A DNA stretch of 7,039 bases, taken from the NCBI GenBank assembly GCA_934444485.1, contig CAKSCN010000131.1, forward strand, positions 1-7,039, given 5' to 3'. The notes beneath the pieces were generated by a model. It did not search any database. It saw only the letters and a program-made list of their open reading frames with translations, and was not told where the DNA came from. The translations under genes were made by a program, and so were the position numbers. Within the stretch, counting starts at the first letter, position 1. Every line of letters begins with the position of its first letter. Source of the DNA: an uncultured Eubacteriales bacterium. GTDB taxonomy: Bacteria > Bacillota > Clostridia > Oscillospirales > CAG-382. Positions 5,855 to 7,039 of the stretch are shown piece by piece.

Positions 5855-6761
5855 TTTTCTTCACCCCGGTTTTCTTCTTTCTGTTGCTCCGCAGGTAGGG
5901 AATGCCGAGGAATACGGCAACGACCATTGCGGAGAGCATCTTCAGGTATTCGCTCGGAAGTCCGAGGAAGATGACTGTCTGGAATATTATCCAATATATT
6001 ACCGCACCCAAAACTATGCCGATGAGTCTTACGTAGAAGTTCGTGCTTATTCTCGACACGATGGACTCGCCGACGATGACTGCCGCAAGACCGATGACAA
6101 TTGCGCCTCTGCCCATGTTGATGTCAGCCGCACCCTGCTGTTGCGCAAGGAGAGAACCGGCAAACGCCACAATAGCATTGGAAAGCGCAAGTCCGAAAAC
6201 CGTCGTGAAAGAGGTGTTGATGCCCTGCGCACGGCTCATGTGAAGACTGTTACCGGTCGAACGCACCGACATTCCGAACTGCGTGCCGAAGAACCAGTAA
6301 AGGACGGTGATGATGACCGCTATTATAATGAAAAGCACGGCGAGGGTACGCACAATGTTTATCGAGCCGCTCGAGATGAGAACCTTGTCTCTGTACTTAA
6401 AGCCCGAGAGCGCAATATTCGCCTTGCCCGACATAATGAGAAGGTTCGCCGACCACAGCATGAGCTGAGTGAGTATACCCGAAAGAATTGCCGGAATGCC
6501 GAGCTTTGTGTGGAGAAGTCCCGTGACAAGTCCTGCGACAGCGCCTGCGACAAAAGCCGCCGCCATAGCGACCCACACGTTGAAGCCCAATGTCACAAGA
6601 ACCGTGCAGACCGCCGCACCCGTGCATATCGAGCCGTCAACGGTAAGGTCGGCGAAGTCGAGGATGCGGAAGGTGATGTAGAGACCGAGAGCCATTATTC
6701 CCCAGACGAAGCCCTGTGCGACAGCTCCGGGGAGAGTGTTTAACCATATTATGATGTTCAT
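5847..6761 (-). CDS. ABC transporter permease (COG4120, BPD_transp_2-like)
   Basis: A 304-residue membrane subunit of an importer related to the branched-chain amino-acid/sugar permease family (BPD_transp_2). Hydrophobic segments fall at about 10-32, 43-61, 63-83, 89-111, 138-158, 185-208, 218-237, 244-266 and 272-290. The motif LGLYITFRILDFADLTVDGS (26-45) and the block VRSTGNSLHMSRAQGIN (166-182, likely the cytoplasmic loop that contacts the ATPase) mark the COG4120 group, of which TrpY is a member. The tail is very basic (RSNRKKKTGVKKNA), consistent with a cytoplasmic C-terminus. Start ATG 6761 has AGAGG 7 nt upstream (6769-6773). The gene lies 82 bp after the binding-protein gene and overlaps the ATPase gene by 8 nt, so a single operon with a possible internal hairpin control. 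Confidence 0.9.
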   Translation of the reverse strand: MNIIIWLNTLPGAVAQGFVWGIMALGLYITFRILDFADLTVDGSICTGAAVCTVLVTLGFNVWVAMAAAFVAGAVAGLVTGLLHTKLGIPAILSGILTQLMLWSANLLIMSGKANIALSGFKYRDKVLISSGSINIVRTLAVLFIIIAVIITVLYWFFGTQFGMSVRSTGNSLHMSRAQGINTSFTTVFGLALSNAIVAFAGSLLAQQQGAADINMGRGAIVIGLAAVIVGESIVSRISTNFYVRLIGIVLGAVIYWIIFQTVIFLGLPSEYLKMLSAMVVAVFLGIPYLRSNRKKKTGVKKNA

Positions 6762-6776
6762 TGACGTACCTCTTAT

Positions 6777-6818
6777 AAAACGGGATTGCCGTCTGCCCCT
6801 GCGAACAAACGGTGTCCC
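6777..6818 (-). promoter_or_regulatory. Intercistronic hairpin between binding-protein and permease genes
   Basis: In the minus-strand RNA the arms 6806-6812 and 6789-6795 pair over seven positions (one G-U), and the outer arms GGGA/TCCC (6815-6818 with 6782-6785) extend the stem across a 2x3 internal loop. The apical loop is 10 nt. The stem is followed by G and then UUUU (6777-6780), so it resembles a leaky terminator or RNA-processing/stabilising hairpin. In such operons this commonly keeps the binding protein more abundant than the membrane parts. Confidence 0.5.
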
Positions 6819-6843
6819 TTACTTATTCGTTTAATGTATGCGG

Positions 6844-7038
6844 TCAGTCGATAGCGACGTATCCCTTTGCCTCAAGGTCTGCGGTGTCGATGCCGAGCTG
6901 TTCGCACTTTGTCTTGTTGTACTTCTTAACGGCGTTTGTGTACTCGACGGGCATATCCTCTATCTTCGCTTCGCCCTTGAGAATCTTTATCGCCATTTCG
7001 CCGGTGGTCTTGCCGAGGTCGTAGTAGCTTATCGAGAG
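6844..7038 (-). CDS. ABC transporter substrate-binding protein, C-terminal part (COG2984/TrpX-like)
   Basis: This is the 3' end of a gene whose start is beyond the right edge; 64 residues and the TGA stop (6846-6844) are visible. It reads LSISYYDLGKTTGEMAIKIL, then KGEAKIEDMPVEY, and ends with QLGIDTADLEAKGYVAID. The SYYDLGKTTGEMAIKILKGE segment followed by a short DMPVEY turn and a final helix is the normal C-terminus of the ABC substrate-binding family (PF04392-like). It is encoded directly upstream of the matching permease and ATPase. In Bacillota these proteins are usually lipoproteins on the outer face of the membrane, but the N-terminus is not in the window. Likely ligand is an aromatic amino acid or a similar small molecule; the binding residues are not visible. 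Confidence 0.85.
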   Translation of the reverse strand, partial: LSISYYDLGKTTGEMAIKILKGEAKIEDMPVEYTNAVKKYNKTKCEQLGIDTADLEAKGYVAID

Positions 7039-7039
7039 G

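Noticed and set aside
5421..6743. 440-codon open frame on the plus strand, longer than the genes opposite it
   Set aside because: It runs antisense to both the ABC ATPase and permease genes, whose motifs are intact. Its product is dominated by charged and His residues and resembles no family. It is a by-product of codon bias.

Overview
The window looks like chromosomal DNA from an anaerobic Bacillota, class Clostridia (Oscillospiraceae/Ruminococcaceae-like). The reasons are purine-rich GGAGG-type ribosome binding sites, sigma-A promoters of the TTGACA/TATAAT type, a DUF6323-DUF6179 gene pair and a TrpXYZ-type ABC cassette (both typical of this phylum), and intergenic repeats of a kind common in gut Clostridia. 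This assignment is inferred from family recognition, not from a marker gene.

Layout, left to right. Positions 1-525 hold no convincing gene. They are packed with repeats: a chain of tiny triloop hairpins (1-122), a MITE-like inverted-repeat element (163-311), a lone 8-bp GAA-triloop hairpin (421-439), and two abutting 7-bp tandem arrays (447-515) that end 10 bp from the next stop codon. Positions 526-1997 (minus strand) are a translationally coupled pair of unknown function, DUF6323 then DUF6179, both starting with GTG and served by their own promoter at 2021-2049. Positions 2082-3950 (minus) encode a GH127-type beta-L-arabinofuranosidase with its zinc/cysteine site intact and no signal peptide. 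Positions 4082-4960 (plus) encode an AraC-family regulator transcribed away from it.

The gap between regulator and enzyme contains two very good promoters that face each other, with -10 boxes only 18 bp apart, plus several direct repeats that could be operators. A simple reading is a sugar-responsive switch: the AraC protein senses a ligand through its N-terminal cupin-like domain and decides which of the two mutually exclusive promoters is used. The enzyme would then trim arabinofuranosyl residues from oligosaccharides already inside the cell.

After a bidirectional terminator (about 4976-5020) comes a separate minus-strand operon, entered from its 3' end. It encodes an ABC ATPase (5060-5854), a permease (5847-6761) and the last 64 residues of a substrate-binding lipoprotein-type protein (6844-7038, cut by the window edge). 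Together these form a COG2984/COG4120/COG1101-type importer, the family that includes the tryptophan transporter TrpXYZ. A hairpin between the binding-protein and permease genes may set their expression ratio.

No tRNA, rRNA, CRISPR array, transposase or phage gene was seen.
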